Assembly: GCA_037043235.1 (NCBI GenBank)
Contig: JAWRVZ010000075.1
Location: 241,001-305,000 of the forward strand
Direction of reading: 5' to 3'
Length of the DNA stretch: 64,000 bases
Source of the DNA: Rhodeus uyekii
Lineage: Eukaryota; Chordata; Actinopteri; Cypriniformes; Acheilognathidae
Part shown: piece after piece, positions 12,220-26,523 of the stretch
How the letters are laid out: each line of letters begins with the position of its first letter
Numbering within the stretch: the first letter of the stretch is position 1
Notes under the pieces: generated by a model
Told to the model about the DNA's origin: nothing
Seen by the model: only the letters and a program-made list of their open reading frames with translations
The model's database searches: none
Made by a program: the position numbers and the translations under genes

Positions 12220-12913
12220 TTAAGTTGGCTTGAGAAAGCCAACTTAGTGATATTGTATCTAAACTTATTATTATTAAGTTGGCTTGAGAAAGCCAACTTA
12301 GTGATATTGTATCTAAACTTATTATTATTATTATTATTATTATTCTTCTTACCTAAAATTCTCAGAGCATCTCCTCCTAGAGCTTTAAAGCTACAACCAC
12401 TAAACTCTGCTCAGACTTCAGACCTGTTCTGACTTGAGTTGCTATCCCTTTTCAGACTGATCAGACTTATGATTTTTGATAAAACTGAAGATTAAAGTCA
12501 TAAAATCTCCATAGACTTTCACTAATGAAGTGAAAACTGAATTTTAGATAGAGCGTCCACTCCATCTGTTGGTAACATCACAACATTACACCTGATATAT
12601 AATACATTTCAATACAGTATGTGTGAACATGTCCATTCCAATGGGCATGCATTTTATTTTTTTAAATCCTGAAAAAAAAACTTGCAGGTCTACAATCGAT
12701 TTTTTACTTTAATTAGTAAGTTAAATCTCTATATTTTACATACATAATATCACAAAATTACACCCCTGTCAGTGAGAGCACTGAAGTTTGAACGAATCAG
12801 AGCGCTGCAATTCAAAGCCTCAAAGCTTTTCAAAGACGCCATTACTGCTGGAGAGAGAGATCATAATCTCCTAAAATAGATTTATGTGAGAGAGTTTATG
12901 ATCAAACGGAAAT

Positions 12914-13247
12914 TGTTTCCGATTATCAAGTAACCACTGCAGTGTGTTTGCTTGAAGATTTATGCACTTATATGGCCAAATTGTGACTCTCATTCGTGTT
13001 TACTCGGTGAAGGCTTCCCCCCGCTGCGCTGAGTAGATTACTATGGGAACGGCAACTCTCAATGAAGTTCAAACGCGCGTTGTTTCCGATTATCAAGTAA
13101 CCACTGCAGTGTGTTTGCTTGAAGATTTATGCACTTATATGGCCAAATTGTGACTCTCATTCGTGTTTACTCGGTGAAGGCTTCCCCCCGCTGCGCTGAG
13201 TAGATCACTATGGGAACGGCAACTCTCAATGAAGTTCAAACGCGCGT
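12914..13247 (+). repeat. 167-bp direct duplication
   Basis: The segment from TGTTTCCGATTATCAAG to CAAACGCGCGT is present twice in succession (12914-13080 and 13081-13247), nearly identical, and only once in other short-type units. The join falls at CGCGCG|TTGTTTCC. Confidence 0.9.
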
Positions 13248-13488
13248 CCTCGCGCACTCGCGTCAGTTTATTTATAACTTATGCCTGAGTAAATATTACA
13301 TTGCCTTGATTCCTTTATCTGCTATAATTGCCGTGTTGAACTGAAGTCTGACATGGCAGATCGATTCAATCTGAAAACTGCTTGAGATTAGAAAAAACAG
13401 CATTACTATCCCCATTGTAATTGTGCAGGAATGATTTAAGAAATACTAATATTTAAGTTATTTTATTTCACATGAAGAAAGGCTTTAT

Positions 13489-13698
<210 letters not shown>

Positions 13699-15464
13699 AC
13701 ACATTTATATAGTAAATAAATGTATAAAGGGCTCCATATACATGTAGTGTAACTGCAGTCTGTTTTGAAAGTGGCAAGACTATATTAATAATGCTTAATT
13801 ACATCTTTAAAATAGAAATAAAACAAAGTATTAACTGACTCTTGTGTTCTTTAAAACATTAAATCTCACTAGTGACTTGTTAAATAACATTCATTCTCGT
13901 CAGTGACATGTTAACTCATGTTAAATCTCACAAGCGACCTACGAATTAACAAATCTCACTAGCGACATGTTAGTTCACACTAAATGTCAATAGCGTCTTG
14001 TTAATTAACGTTAAATCTTGCTAGCAACATGCTAGATCACGCAAATTCTCACTAGTGACATGCTAGATCATGCTAAATCTTGATAGCAACTTGTTAATTA
14101 ACAATAAATCTTGCTACCAATATGCTAATTCAGCGAATTCTTGCCAGCAACATGCTTATTTATGTTAAATGTTGCTAATGACTTCGGAATTCATTCTAAA
14201 TCTTGCTAGCAACAAGATAATTAACATTAAATCTTGCTAGCAAAATTGATCATCAATTGATTAAAGATTAAATTATGATCAAAGAACATAACGACACCTT
14301 AGTAACTGCCTAGAAACAACGCAAGGCAATAACTAACAAGTGTATATATGCTCAAGATCTAATTCTTTCCATCTATCTATCTGTAAACTTAAACAACTTT
14401 TTAAGCTTTTACAAATAAATTTAACTTTCAGGATAGGCTTTCTCAAGCCAACTGAAGTTTATATCATAAACTTCCTCTATCTAGTTATTATTATTATTCT
14501 TCTTACCTAAAATTCTCAATGCATCTCCTCCTAGAGCTTTAAAGCTACAACCACTAAACTCTGCTCAGACTTCAGACCTGTTCTGACTTGAGTTGCTATC
14601 CCTTTTCAGACTGATCAGACTTATGATTTTTGATAAAACTGAAGATTAAAGTCATAAAATCTCCATAGACTTTCACTAATGAAGTGAAAACTGAATTTTA
14701 GATAGAGCGTCCACTCCATCTGTTGGTAACATCACAACATTACACCTGATATATAATACATTTCAATACAGTATGTGTGAACATGTCCATTCCAATGGGC
14801 ATGCATTTTATTTTTTTAAATCCTGAAAAAAAACTTGCAGGTCTACAATCGATTTTTTACTTTAATTAGTAAGTTAAATCTCTCTATTTTACATACATAA
14901 TATCACAAAATTACACCCCTGTCAGTGAGAGCACTGAAGTTTGAACGAATCAGAGCGCTGCAATTCAAAGCCTCAAAGCTTTTCAAAGACGCCATTACTG
15001 CCGGAGAGAGAGATCATAAACTCCTAAAATAGATTTATGTGAGAGAGTTTATGATCAAACGGAAATTGTTTCCGATTATCAAGTAACCGCTGCAGTGTGT
15101 TTGCTTGAAGATTTATGCACTTATATGGCCAAATTGTGACTCTCATTCGTGTTTACTCGGTGAAGGCTTCCCCCCGCTGATTACTATGGAAACGGCAACT
15201 CTCAATGAAGTTCAAACGCGCGTCCTCGCGCACTCGCGTCAGTTTATTTATAACTTATTCCTGAGTAAATATTACATTGCCTTGATTCCTTTATCTGCTA
15301 TAATTGCCGTGTTGAACTGAAGTCTGACATGGCAGATCGATTCAATCTGAAAACTGCTTGAGATTAGAAAAAACAGCATTACTATCCCCATTGTAATTGT
15401 GCAGGAATGATTTAAGAAATACTAATATTTAAGTTATTTTATTTCACATGAAGAAAGGCTTTAT

Positions 15465-15545
<81 letters not shown>

Positions 15546-16571
15546 CATATCTATCTATACACACATTTATATAGTAAATAAATGTATAAAGGGCTCCATA
15601 TATATGCAGTGGAACTGCAGTCTGTTTAGAAAGTGGTAAGACTATATTAATAATGCTTAATTACATCTTTAAAATAGAAATAAAACAAAGTGTTCACATG
15701 AGTGAAAACTGACCGTTAAAAGCCAAGGATGTAATTAAACCGTAAACATTTTTATAAACTAATTGCAATTTTCAACACTTTGGGGATCAAAAAGCATTGT
15801 TATTTATTTTTTGGTATTTCGTTACAACACTGATGATCCCTCATGATGAAAAAACTCCATGTATGTTCCCTAGATGCCATTTTGTGTACTAACCAAGTAT
15901 TGCAACACTTCTGTAATCAATTAATTATTTACTCATGTTTATTACCAATGTAAATGTTGTTTATTTTAGATTTATATTTAATATTCATTATTATTCTTTG
16001 ATATTTCAGACCACTCACTGTTCAGCTGAATCATCAATAACCTCCAGTCTCTGCGTCAACTGACTCTTGTGTTCTTTAAAACATTAAATCTCACTAGTGA
16101 CTTGTTAAATAACATTCATTCTCGTCAGTGACATGTTAACTCATGTTAAATCTCACAAGCGACCTACGAATTAACAAATCTCACTAGCGAGATGTTAGTT
16201 CACACTAAATGTCAATAGCGTCTTGTTAATTAACGTTAAATCTTGCTAGCAACATGCTAGATCACGCAAATTCTCACTAGTGACATGCTAGATCATGCTA
16301 AATCTTGATAGCAACTTGTTAATTAACAATAAATCTTGCTACCAATATGCTAATTCAGCGAATTCTTGCCAGCAGCATGCTTATTTATGTTAAATGTTGC
16401 TAATGACTTCGGAATTCATTCTAAATCTTGCTAGCAACAAGATAATTAACATTAAATCTTGCTAGCAAAATTGATCATCAATTGATTAAAGATTAAATTA
16501 TGATCAAAGAACATAACGACACCTTAGTAACTGCCTAGAAACAACGCAAGGCAATAACTAACAAGTGTATA

Positions 16572-18186
16572 CAGTTTTATGCAAAAGTTTAGGCACCTTT
16601 CTGAGGCTGCATGGTAATCTGCTCAATCTTTTTAAGTAAAGATCCTAGTGATATGCCATTCATTTTCTAGAGAAAGCTTGATAAAGCAATGTTTTTCAGA
16701 CCAAAATACTTAGTGTAGCAGTATTTAGTTGTATGAAATAAAATACAATGTGACAAATAGGCGGTGCAAACGTTTGGCCACCCTTTCAATTGTGTTGATT
16801 TGAATACCTGTAGTCACTTAATGCTGATTGTTTGCAACACAAAATTGATGTTATTGGCTCAATGAACATTAGACTGGAAACACAGGTGCAACCAATCATG
16901 AAAAAGGATATTTAAGTTTGCTAATTGCCAGTTGTGCTTCTCTTCGATTCTCTACTGGAAAGTAGCAACATGGGAACCTCAAAAGAACTCCCCAATGACT
17001 TAAAAACTAGGATAATTCATCAGTGTGAGTTAGGAGAAGCATGTTAAAAGTTATCACAAAGGTTTAAGGTCCCTGTCTCCAGTCAGAAATATAGTTAGAA
17101 AATGGAAGGCAACAGGAACAGTCCATGTGAAGGAAAGATGTGGCAGGCCAAGAAAGATATCTGAAAGGCAAAGGCGAAGTATGGTTAGAATGGTCAAATA
17201 CAATTTACAGACCACCTCCAAAGATCTCCAAGAACATCTCGCTGCTGATGGTGTCATTGTACATCGTTCCACAGTCCAGCGTACTTTGCACAAGGAACAG
17301 CTCAATGAAAGGGTGATGCGGAAAAAGCCTTTTCCGCGTCTTGCCAACAAACAGAGTCATTTGAGGTATGCAAAGGCTCATCTGGACAAGTTCTGTGGAC
17401 AGATGAAACTGAGATAGAGCTGTTTGGTCACAACCAGAAGAGCTTTGTATGGAGGAAAAAGAACACAGCGTTCCAGGAGAAGAACTTGCTCCCTACTGTA
17501 AAATGTGGTGGTGGGTCCTTCATGCTATGGGGCAAGCACAGGTACTGGAAACCTTGTCAAAGTTGAGGGTCAAATGGATTCCATCCAGTATCAGCAGATT
17601 CTTAAGAACAGTGTTCAAGAATCAGTCAAGAGGATGAAGTTATGCCAGGGTTGGTTGTTTCAGCAGGATAATGATCCAAAGCATTGCTCCAAATCTACCA
17701 AGGAATTCATGGTCAGACACAGATACAATGTTCTAGAATGGCCATCGCAGTCCAGACTTGAATATCATCGAAAATCTATGTAATGATTTGAAGGAGGTTG
17801 TCCACACTCGGAAACCATCAAACCTGACTGAACTGGAGACATTTTGCAAGGAAGAATGGTCCAAAATACCTGCAACCAGAATCCAGGGACTTCTCAGTGG
17901 CTATAAGAAGCGACTACATGCTGTTATTTCAGCAAAAGGGGGCTCTACTAAATATTAATGTGATAATTTCATTGGGGTGCCCACATTTTTGCACCTGTCT
18001 GTTTTTGCTATGACTCAAATTGTATTGTTTCTGTTGATTCAATAAATGCCATTTCAGAACTGAAATGTTACTGTTTTCATAAGGTATAAATTATATCCAA
18101 ATGAAGTTGTGGCTTTGAAAGCCCGGCACATTATAAACTGAAATTATGATAATTATTAGGGGTGCCCAAACCTTTGCATAAAACTG
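16572..18186 (+). mobile_element. Tc1/mariner transposon, 1615 bp, copy 1
   Basis: Ends CAGTTTTATGCAAAAG and the inverted CTTTGCATAAAACTG, flanked by TA (16570-16571 and 18187-18188). Removing the element plus one TA restores exactly the GTGTATATATGCTC found in uninserted units, so ends and target site are certain. The interior contains a decayed Tc1-type transposase read on the + strand. It is the longer of two copies at equivalent positions; the other (40542-41812) has lost 344 bp. Confidence 0.95.
16970..17958 (+). pseudogene. Tc1-family transposase pseudogene (copy 1)
   Basis: The enzyme would cut and paste the element through its terminal repeats. The start ATGGGAACCTCAAAAGAAC (16970) opens MGTSKELPNDLKTRIIHQ, the usual Tc1 N-terminus, but TAA at 17045 stops it. 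A two-base loss near 17082 shifts the frame. The helix-turn-helix and GRPRKISERQRR hook follow (17127-17390). A further shift precedes WTDETEIELFGHN, the first catalytic Asp (about 17402). The second Asp lies in QQDNDPKH (about 17665), and the third residue is Glu in NIIENL, spaced as in DD34E enzymes. Another two-base loss separates these last two. The reading ends at TAA 17956-17958 after KGGSTKY. With at least four lesions it is inactive. Confidence 0.9.
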
Positions 18187-18326
18187 TATATGCTCAAGAT
18201 CTAATTCTTTCCATCTATCTATCTGTAAACTTAAACAACTTTTTAAGCTTTTACAAATAAATTTAACTTTCAGGATAGGCTTTCTCAAGCCAACTGAAGT
18301 TTATATCATAAACTTCCTCTATCTAG

Positions 18327-19339
18327 TTATTATTATTATTCTTCTTACCTAAAATTCTCAATGCATCTCCTCCTAGAGCTTTAAAGCTACAACCACTAAA
18401 CTCTGCTCAGACTTCAGACCTGTTCTGACTTGAGTTGCTATCCCTTTTCAGACTGATCAGACTTATGATTTTTGATAAAACTGAAGATTAAAGTCATAAA
18501 ATCTCCATAGACTTTCACTAATGAAGTGAAAACTGAATTTTAGATAGAGCGTCCACTCCATCTGTTGGTAACATCACAACATTACACCTGATATATAATA
18601 CATTTCAATACAGTATGTGTGAACATGTCCATTCCAATGGGCATGCATTTTATTTTTTTAAATCCTGAAAAAAAACTTGCAGGTCTACAATCGATTTTTT
18701 ACTTTAATTAGTAAGTTAAATCTCTCTATTTTACATACATAATATCACAAAATTACACCCCTGTCAGTGAGAGCACTGAAGTTTGAACGAATCAGAGCGC
18801 TGCAATTCAAAGCCTCAAAGCTTTTCAAAGACGCCATTACTGCTGGAGAGAGAGATCATAATCTCCTAAAATAGATTTATGTGAGAGAGTTTATGATCAA
18901 ACGGAAATTGTTTCCGATTATCAAGTAACCGCTGCAGCGTGTTTCCTTGAAGATTTATGTACTTATATGGCCAAATTCTGACTCTCATTCGTGTTTACTC
19001 GGCAAAGGCTTTCGCCCGCTGATTACTATGGGAACGGCAACTCTCAATGAAGTTCAAACGCGCGTCCTCGCGCACTCGCGTCAAAGCACTTAAGTTTATT
19101 TATAACTTATGCCTGAGTAAATATTACATTGCCTTGATTCCTTTATCTGCTATAATTGCCGTGTTGAACTGAAGTCTGACATGGCAGATCGATTCAATCT
19201 GAAAACTGCTTGAGATTAGAAAAAAACAGCATTACTATCCCCATTGTAATTGTGCAGGAATGATTTGAGAAATACTAATATTTAAGTTATTTTATTTCAC
19301 ATGAAGAAAGGCTTTATACACACACACACACATATATAC

Positions 19340-19430
<91 letters not shown>

Positions 19431-20591
19431 CATATCTATACACACATTTATATAGTAAATAAATGTATAAAGGGCTCCATATATATGCAGTGGAACTGCA
19501 GTCTGTTTAGAAAGTGGTAAGACTATATTAATAATGCTTAATTACATCTTTAAAATAGAAATAAAACAAAGTATTCACATTAGTGAAAACTGACCGTTAA
19601 AAGCCAAGGATGTAATTAAACCGTAAACATTTTTATAAACTAATTGCAATTTTCAACACTTTGGGGATCAAAAAGCATTGTTATTTATTTTTTGGTATTT
19701 CGTTACAACACTGATGATCCCTCATGATGAAAAAACTCCATGTATGTTCCCTAGATGCCATTTTGTGCACTAACCAAGTATTGCAACACTTCTGTAATCA
19801 ATTAATTATTTACTCATGTTTATTACCAATGTAAATGTTGTTTATTTTAGATTTATATTTAATATTCATTATTATTCTTTGATATTTCAGACCACTCACT
19901 GTTCAGCTGAATCATCAATAACCTCCAGTCTCTGCGCCAACTGACTCTTGTGTTCTTTAAAACATTAAATCTCACTAGTGACTTGTTAAATAACATTCAT
20001 TCTCGTCAGTGACATGTTAACTCATGTTAAATCTCACAAGCGACCTACGAATTAACAAATCTCACTAGCGAGATGTTAGTTCACACTAAATGTCAATAGC
20101 GTCTTGTTAATTAACGTTAAATCTTGCTAGCAACATGCTAGATCACGCAAATTCTCACTAGTGACATGCTAGATCATGCTAAATCTTGATAGCAACTTGT
20201 TAATTAACAATAAAATCTTGCTACCAATATGCTAATTCAGCGAATTCTTGCCAGCAACATGCTTATTTATGTTAAATGTTGCTAATGACTTCGGAATTCA
20301 TTCTAAATCTTGCTAGCAACAAGATAATTAACATTAAATCTTGCTAGCAAAATTGATCATCAATTGATTAAAGATTAAATTATGATCAAAGAACATAACG
20401 ACACCTTAGTAACTGCCTAGAAACAACGCAAGGCAATAACTAACAAGTGTATATATGCTCAAGATCTAATTCTTTCCATCTATCTATCTGTAAACTTAAA
20501 CAACTTTTTAAGCTTTTACAAATAAATTTAACTTTCAGGATAGGCTTTCTCAAGCCAACTGAAGTTTATATCATAAACTTCCTCTATCTAG
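18327..20591 (+). mobile_element. Array unit 5 (short type)
   Basis: No 5' hairpin; starts TTATTATTATT. Centre of the short form with CTTTCGCCCGCTGATTACTATGG variants and GTCAAAGCACTTAAG, shared with unit 14. CA/TA tract at 19317-19430, 31-bp block at about 19966-20352, terminal hairpins complete. At 2265 bp it is a good reference for an uninterrupted short unit. Confidence 0.8.
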
Positions 20592-23234
20592 TTAAGTTGG
20601 CTTGAGAAAGCCAACTTAGTGATATTGTATCTAAACTTATTAAGTTGGCTTGAGAAAGCCAACTTAGTGATATTGTATCTAAACTTATTATTATTATTAT
20701 TATTCTTCTTACCTAAAATTCTCAACGCATCTCCTCCTAGAGCTTTAAAGCTACAACCACTAAACTCTGCTCAGACTTCAGACCTGTTCTGACTTGAGTT
20801 GCTATCCCTTTTCAGACTGATCAGACTTATGATTTTTGATAAAACTGAAGATTAAAGTCATAAAATCTCCATAGACTTTCACTAATGAAGTGAAAACTGA
20901 ATTTTAGATAGAGCGTCCACTCCATCTGTTGGTAACATCACAACATTACACCTGATATATAATACATTTCAAAACAGTATGTGTGAACATGTCCATTCCA
21001 ATGGGCATGCATTTTATTTTTTTAAATCCTGAAAAAAAAACTTGCAGGTCTACAATCGATTTTTTACTTTAATTAGTAAGTTAAATCTCTCTATTTTACA
21101 TACATAATATCACAAAATTACACCCCTGTCAGTGAGAGCACTGAAGTTTGAACGAATCAGAGCGCTGCAATTCAAAGCCTCAAAGCTTTTCAAAGACGCC
21201 ATTACTGCTGGAGAGAGAGATCATAATCTCCTAAAAATAGATTTATGTGAGAGAGTTTATGATCAAACGGAAATTGTTTCCGATTATCAAGTAACCGCTG
21301 CAGCGTGTTTGCTTGAAGATTTATGTACTTATATGGCCAAATTCTGGCTCTCATTCGTCTTTGCATGGCGACGAATTTTCGCTGTTGAGCACTATGATAC
21401 TATAGGAAAGGTAAGTGAAGTTTAAACGCGCGTCCTCCTGGACTCGCGGCAACGCATCTAAGCGCCTAAGTTTATTTATAGCGCTCATTTATGTACTTTA
21501 TTGACGAATTCTGACTCTCGCTCGTGTTTGCACGGGGAAGACGCATGTAAACGGCTTCCCTGAGCAGCGCGCGCTGACTCTCTTCAAATGCAGCGTCTAA
21601 CAGTCAAAGTTATTTATAACTAATTCTTGAGTATATAGTTACATTGTGTTAATTCTTTTATCTGCTTTTAACTAAAGTCTGACTCCTGTTCTCGAGTTCA
21701 AACGCGCTTCCTGAGCAGATTCGCTGATAGATCGATGTGTTGTGAACACTTAAACAATAAATGAAATAAGGTATTTAAAAGGATGCAAAAACGATGGCAG
21801 ATCGATTCAAACTGTAAACTGCTTGAGTTAAAAAAAAAACTGCATTACTCTGCTGCATTACATGATCAGGAATTATTTTAAAAATACTAATATTTAAGTT
21901 ATTTTGTTTCCCATGGAGGAAGGCTTTATACAAATATTACATTGCGTTGATTCCTTTATCTGCTATAATTGCCGTGTTGAACTGAAGTCTGACATGGCAG
22001 ATCGATTCAATCTGAAAACTGCTTGAGATTAGAAAAAACAGCATTACCATCCCCATTGTAATTGTGCAGGAATGATTTAAGAAATACTAATATTTAAGTT
22101 ATTTTATTTCACATGAAGAAAGGCTTTATACACACACACACACATATATACATATATATACACATACATATCTATCTATACACACATTTATATAGTAAAT
22201 AAATGTATAAAGGGCTCCATATACATGTAGTGTAACTGCAGTCTGTTTTAAAAGTGGCAAGACTATATTAATAATGCTTAATTGCATCTTTAAAATAGAA
22301 ATAAAACAAAGTATTCACATTAGTGAAAACTGACCGTTAAAAGCCAAGGATGTAATTAAACCGTAAACATTTTTATAAACTAATTGCAATTTTCCAACAC
22401 TTTGGGGATCAAAAAGCATTGTTATTTATTTTTTGGTATTTCGTTACAACACCGATGATCCCTCATGATGAAAAAACTCCATGTATGTTCCCTAGATGCC
22501 AATTTGTGCACTAACCAAGTATTGCAACACTTCTGTAATCAATTAATAATTTACTCATGTTTATTACCAATGTAAATGTTGTTTATTTTAGATTTATATT
22601 TAATATTCATTATTATTCTTTGATATTTCAGACCACTCACTGTTCAGCTGAATCATCAATAACCTCCAGTCTCTGCGTCAACTGACTTTTGTGTTCTTTA
22701 AAACATTAAATCTCACTAGTGACTTGTTAAATAACATTCATTCTCGTCAGTGACATGTTAACTCATGTTAAATCTCACAAGCGACCTACGAATTAACAAA
22801 TCTCACTAGCGACATGTTAGTTCACACTAAATGTCAATAGCGTCTTGTTAATTAACGTTAAATCTTGCTAGCAACATGCTAGATCACGCAAATTCTCACT
22901 AGTGACATGCTAGATCATGCTAAATCTTGATAGCAACTTGTTACTTAACAATAAATCTTGCTACCAATATGCTAATTCAGCTAATTCTTGCCAGCAACAT
23001 GCTTATTTATGTTAAATGTTGCTAATGACTTCGGAATTCATACTAAATCTTGCTATCAACAAGATAATTAACATTAAATCTTGCTAGCAAAATTGATCAT
23101 CAATTGATTAAAGATTAAATTATGATCAAAGAACATAACGACACCTTAGTAACTGCCTAGAAACAACGCAAAGCAATAACTAACAAGTGTATATATGCTC
23201 AAGATCTAATTCTTTCCATCTATCTATCTGTAAA
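20592..23234 (+). mobile_element. Array unit 6 (long type, tail truncated)
   Basis: Two hairpin repeats at about 20594 and 20641. Long centre with donor-like AAGGTAAGTGAAG near 21409-21420. The microsatellite is very short (22132-22180). The 31-bp block spans 22708-23092. The tail stops at TCTATCTGTAAA and fuses directly to the middle of the next unit's head, so the terminal hairpins are missing. A single extra A at about 21236 opens a 97-codon frame that is closed in every sibling. Confidence 0.75.
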
Positions 23235-24046
23235 AAATCTCCATAGACTTTCACTAATGAAGTGAAAACTGAATTTTAGATAGAGCGTCCACCCCATCTG
23301 TTGGTGACATAACAACATTACACCTGATATATAATACATTTCAATACAGTATGTGTGAACATGTCCATTCCAATGGGCATGCATTTTTTTTTTAAATCCT
23401 GAAAAAAAACTTGCAGGTCTACAATCGATTTTTTACTTTAATTAGTAAGTTAAATCTCTCTATTTTACATACATGATATCACAAAATTGCACCCCTGTCA
23501 GTGAGAGCACTGAAGTTTGAACGAATCAGAGCGCTGCAATTCAAAGTCTCAAAGCTTTTCAAAGCTGCCATTATTGCTGGAGAGAGAGATCATAATCTCC
23601 TAAAATAGATTTATGTGAGAGAGTTTATGATCAAACGGAAATTGTTTCCGATTATCAAGTAACCGCTGCAGCGTGTTTGCTTGAAGATTTATGCACTTAT
23701 ATGGCCAAATTGTGACTCTCATTCGTGTTTACTCGGTGAAGGTTTCCCCCCCGCTGAGTAGATTACTATGGGAACGGCAACTCTCAATGAAGTTCAAACG
23801 CGCGTCCTCGCGCACTCGCGTCAGTTTATTTATAACTTATGCCTGAGTAAATATTACATTGCCTTGATTCCTTTATCTGCTATAATTGCCGTGTTGAACT
23901 GAAGTCTGACATGGCAGATCGATTCAATCTGAAAACTGCTTGAGATTAGAAAAAACAGCATTACTATCCCCATTGTAATTGTGCAGGAATGATTTAAGAA
24001 ATACTAATATTTAAGTTATTTTATTTCACATGAAGAAAGGCTTTAT

Positions 24047-24079
<33 letters not shown>

Positions 24080-25262
24080 CATATATATATATACACATAC
24101 ATATCTATACACACATTTATATAGTAAATAAATGTATAAAGGGCTCCATATACATGTAGTGTAACTGCAGTCTGTTTTGAAAGTGGCAAGACTATATTAA
24201 TAATGCTTAATTACATCTTTAAAATAGAAATAAAACAAAGTATTATTCACATTAGTGAAAACTGACCGTTAAAAGCCAAGGATGTAATTAAACCGTAAAC
24301 ATTTTTATAAACTAATTGCAATTTTCAACACTTTGGGGATCAAAAAGCATTGTTATTTATTTTTTGGTATTTCGTTACAACACCGATGATCCCTCATGAT
24401 GAAAAAACTCCATGTATGTTCCCTAGATGCCATTTTGTGCACTAACCAAGTATTGCAACACTTCTGTAATCAATTAATTATTTACTCATGTTTATTACCA
24501 ATGTAAATGTTGTTTATTTTAGATTTATATTTAATATTCATTATTATTCTTTGATATTTCAGACCACTCACTGTTCAGCTGAATCATCAATAACCTCCAG
24601 TCTCTGCGTCAACTGACTCTTGTGTTCTTTAAAACATTAAATCTCACTAGTGACTTGTTAAATAACATTCATTCTCGTCAGTGACATGTTAACTCATGTT
24701 AAAGCTCACAAGCGACCTACGAATTAACAAATCTCACTAGCGACATGTTAGTTCACACTAAATGGCAATAGCGTCTTGTTAATTAACGTTAAATCTTGCT
24801 AGCAACATGCTAGATCACGCAAATTCTCACTAGTGACATGCTAGATCATGCTAAATCTTGATAGCAACTTGTTAATTAACAATAAATCTTGCTACCAATA
24901 TGCTAATTCAGCGAATTCTTGCCAGCAGCATGCTTATTTATGTTAAATGTTGCTAATGACTTCGGAATTCATTCTAAATCTTGCTAGCAACAAGATAATT
25001 AACATTAAATCTTGCTAGCAAAATTGATCATCAATTGATTAAAGATTAAATTATGATCAAAGAACATAACGACACCTTAGTAACTGCCTAGAAACAACGC
25101 AAGGCAATAACTAACAAGTGTATATATGCTCAAGATCTAATTCTTTCCATCTATCTATCTGTAAACTTAAACAACTTTTTAAGCTTTTACAAATAAATTT
25201 AACTTTCAGGATAGGCTTTCTCAAGCCAACTGAAGTTTATATCATAAACTTCCTCTATCTAG
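23235..25262 (+). mobile_element. Array unit 7 (short type, head truncated)
   Basis: Begins abruptly at AAATCTCCATAGACTTTCAC; the first 180 bp of the head, (TTA)n and hairpin are absent. The junction lies in a shared run of A, consistent with a deletion between units 6 and 7. Short centre, CA-rich microsatellite at 24046-24105, 31-bp block at 24637-25022, complete terminal hairpins. Confidence 0.75.
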
Positions 25263-26462
25263 TTATTATTATTATTCTTCTTACCTAAAATTCTCAATGC
25301 ATCTCCTCCTAGAGCTTTAAAGCTACAACCACTAAACTCTGCTCAGACTTCAGACCTGTTCTGACTTGAGTTGCTATCCCTTTTCAGACTGATCAGACTT
25401 ATGATTTTTGATAAAACTGAAGATTAAAGTCATAAAATCTCCATAGACTTTCACTAATGAAGTGAAAACTGAATTTTAGATAGAGCGTCCACTCCATCTG
25501 TTGGTAACATCACAACATTACACCTGATATATAATACATTTCAATACAGTATGTGTGAACATGTCCATTCCAATGGGCATGCATTTTATTTTTTTAAATC
25601 CTGAAAAAAAACTTGCAGGTCTACAATCGATTTTTTACTTTAATTAGTAAGTTAAATCTCTCTATTTTACATTCATAATATCACAAAATTACACCCCTGT
25701 CAGTGAGAGCACTGAAGTTTGAACGAATCAGAGCGCTGCAATTCAAAGCCTCAAAGCTTTTCAAAGACGCCATTACTGCTGGAGAGAGAGATCATAATCT
25801 CCTAAAATAGATTTATGTGAGAGAGTTTATGATCAAACGGAAATTGTTTCCGATTATCAAGTAACCGCTGCAGCGTGTTTCCTTGAAGATTTATGCACTT
25901 ATATGGCCAAATTCTGACTCTCATTCGTCTTTACTCGGCAACGGAGTACATTACTATGGGGAAGGTAAGTGAAGTTTAAACGCGCGTCCTCCTGGACTCG
26001 CGCCAAAGCATAACCGTCTAAGCGCCTACGTTTATTTATAGCGCTCATTTATGTACTTTATTGCCGAATTCTGACTCTCGCTCGTGTTTGTCATGGGGAA
26101 GACACATGTAAAAGGCTTCCCTGAGCAGCGCGCGCGCTGACTCTCTTCAAATGCAGCGTCTAACAGTCAAAGTTATTTATAACTAATTCTTGAGTATATA
26201 GTTACATTGTGTTAATTCTGGAGGAAGGCTTTATACAAATATTACATTGCGTTGATTCATTTATCTGCTATAATTGCCGTGTTGAACTGAAGTCTGACAT
26301 GGCAGATCAATTCAATCTGAAAACTGCTTGAGATTAGAAAAAACAGCATTACTCTCCTCATTGTACTTTAGCAGGAATTATTTAAGAAATACTAATATTT
26401 AAGTTATTTTATTTCACATGAAGAAAGGCTTTATACACACACACACACACACACATATATAC

Positions 26463-26523
<61 letters not shown>

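Larger units (their letters stand above)
14485..18326 (+). mobile_element. Array unit 4 (short type, with full-length Tc1 element)
   Basis: Starts with (TTA)n and no hairpin. Private variants GCCGGAGAGAGAG, CATAAACTCC and TGTTCACATGAGTG are shared only with unit 13. Microsatellite at 15465-15545, 31-bp block at 16083-16472. A Tc1 element is inserted just after the 31-bp block, in GTGTATATATGCTC of the empty-site units. Confidence 0.8.

Noticed and set aside
21132..21425. 97-codon frame in unit 6 (LFKDAITAGERDHNLL...)
   Set aside because: Open only because of one extra A in an A run near 21236; every sibling unit has TAG at this point and no family is recognisable.
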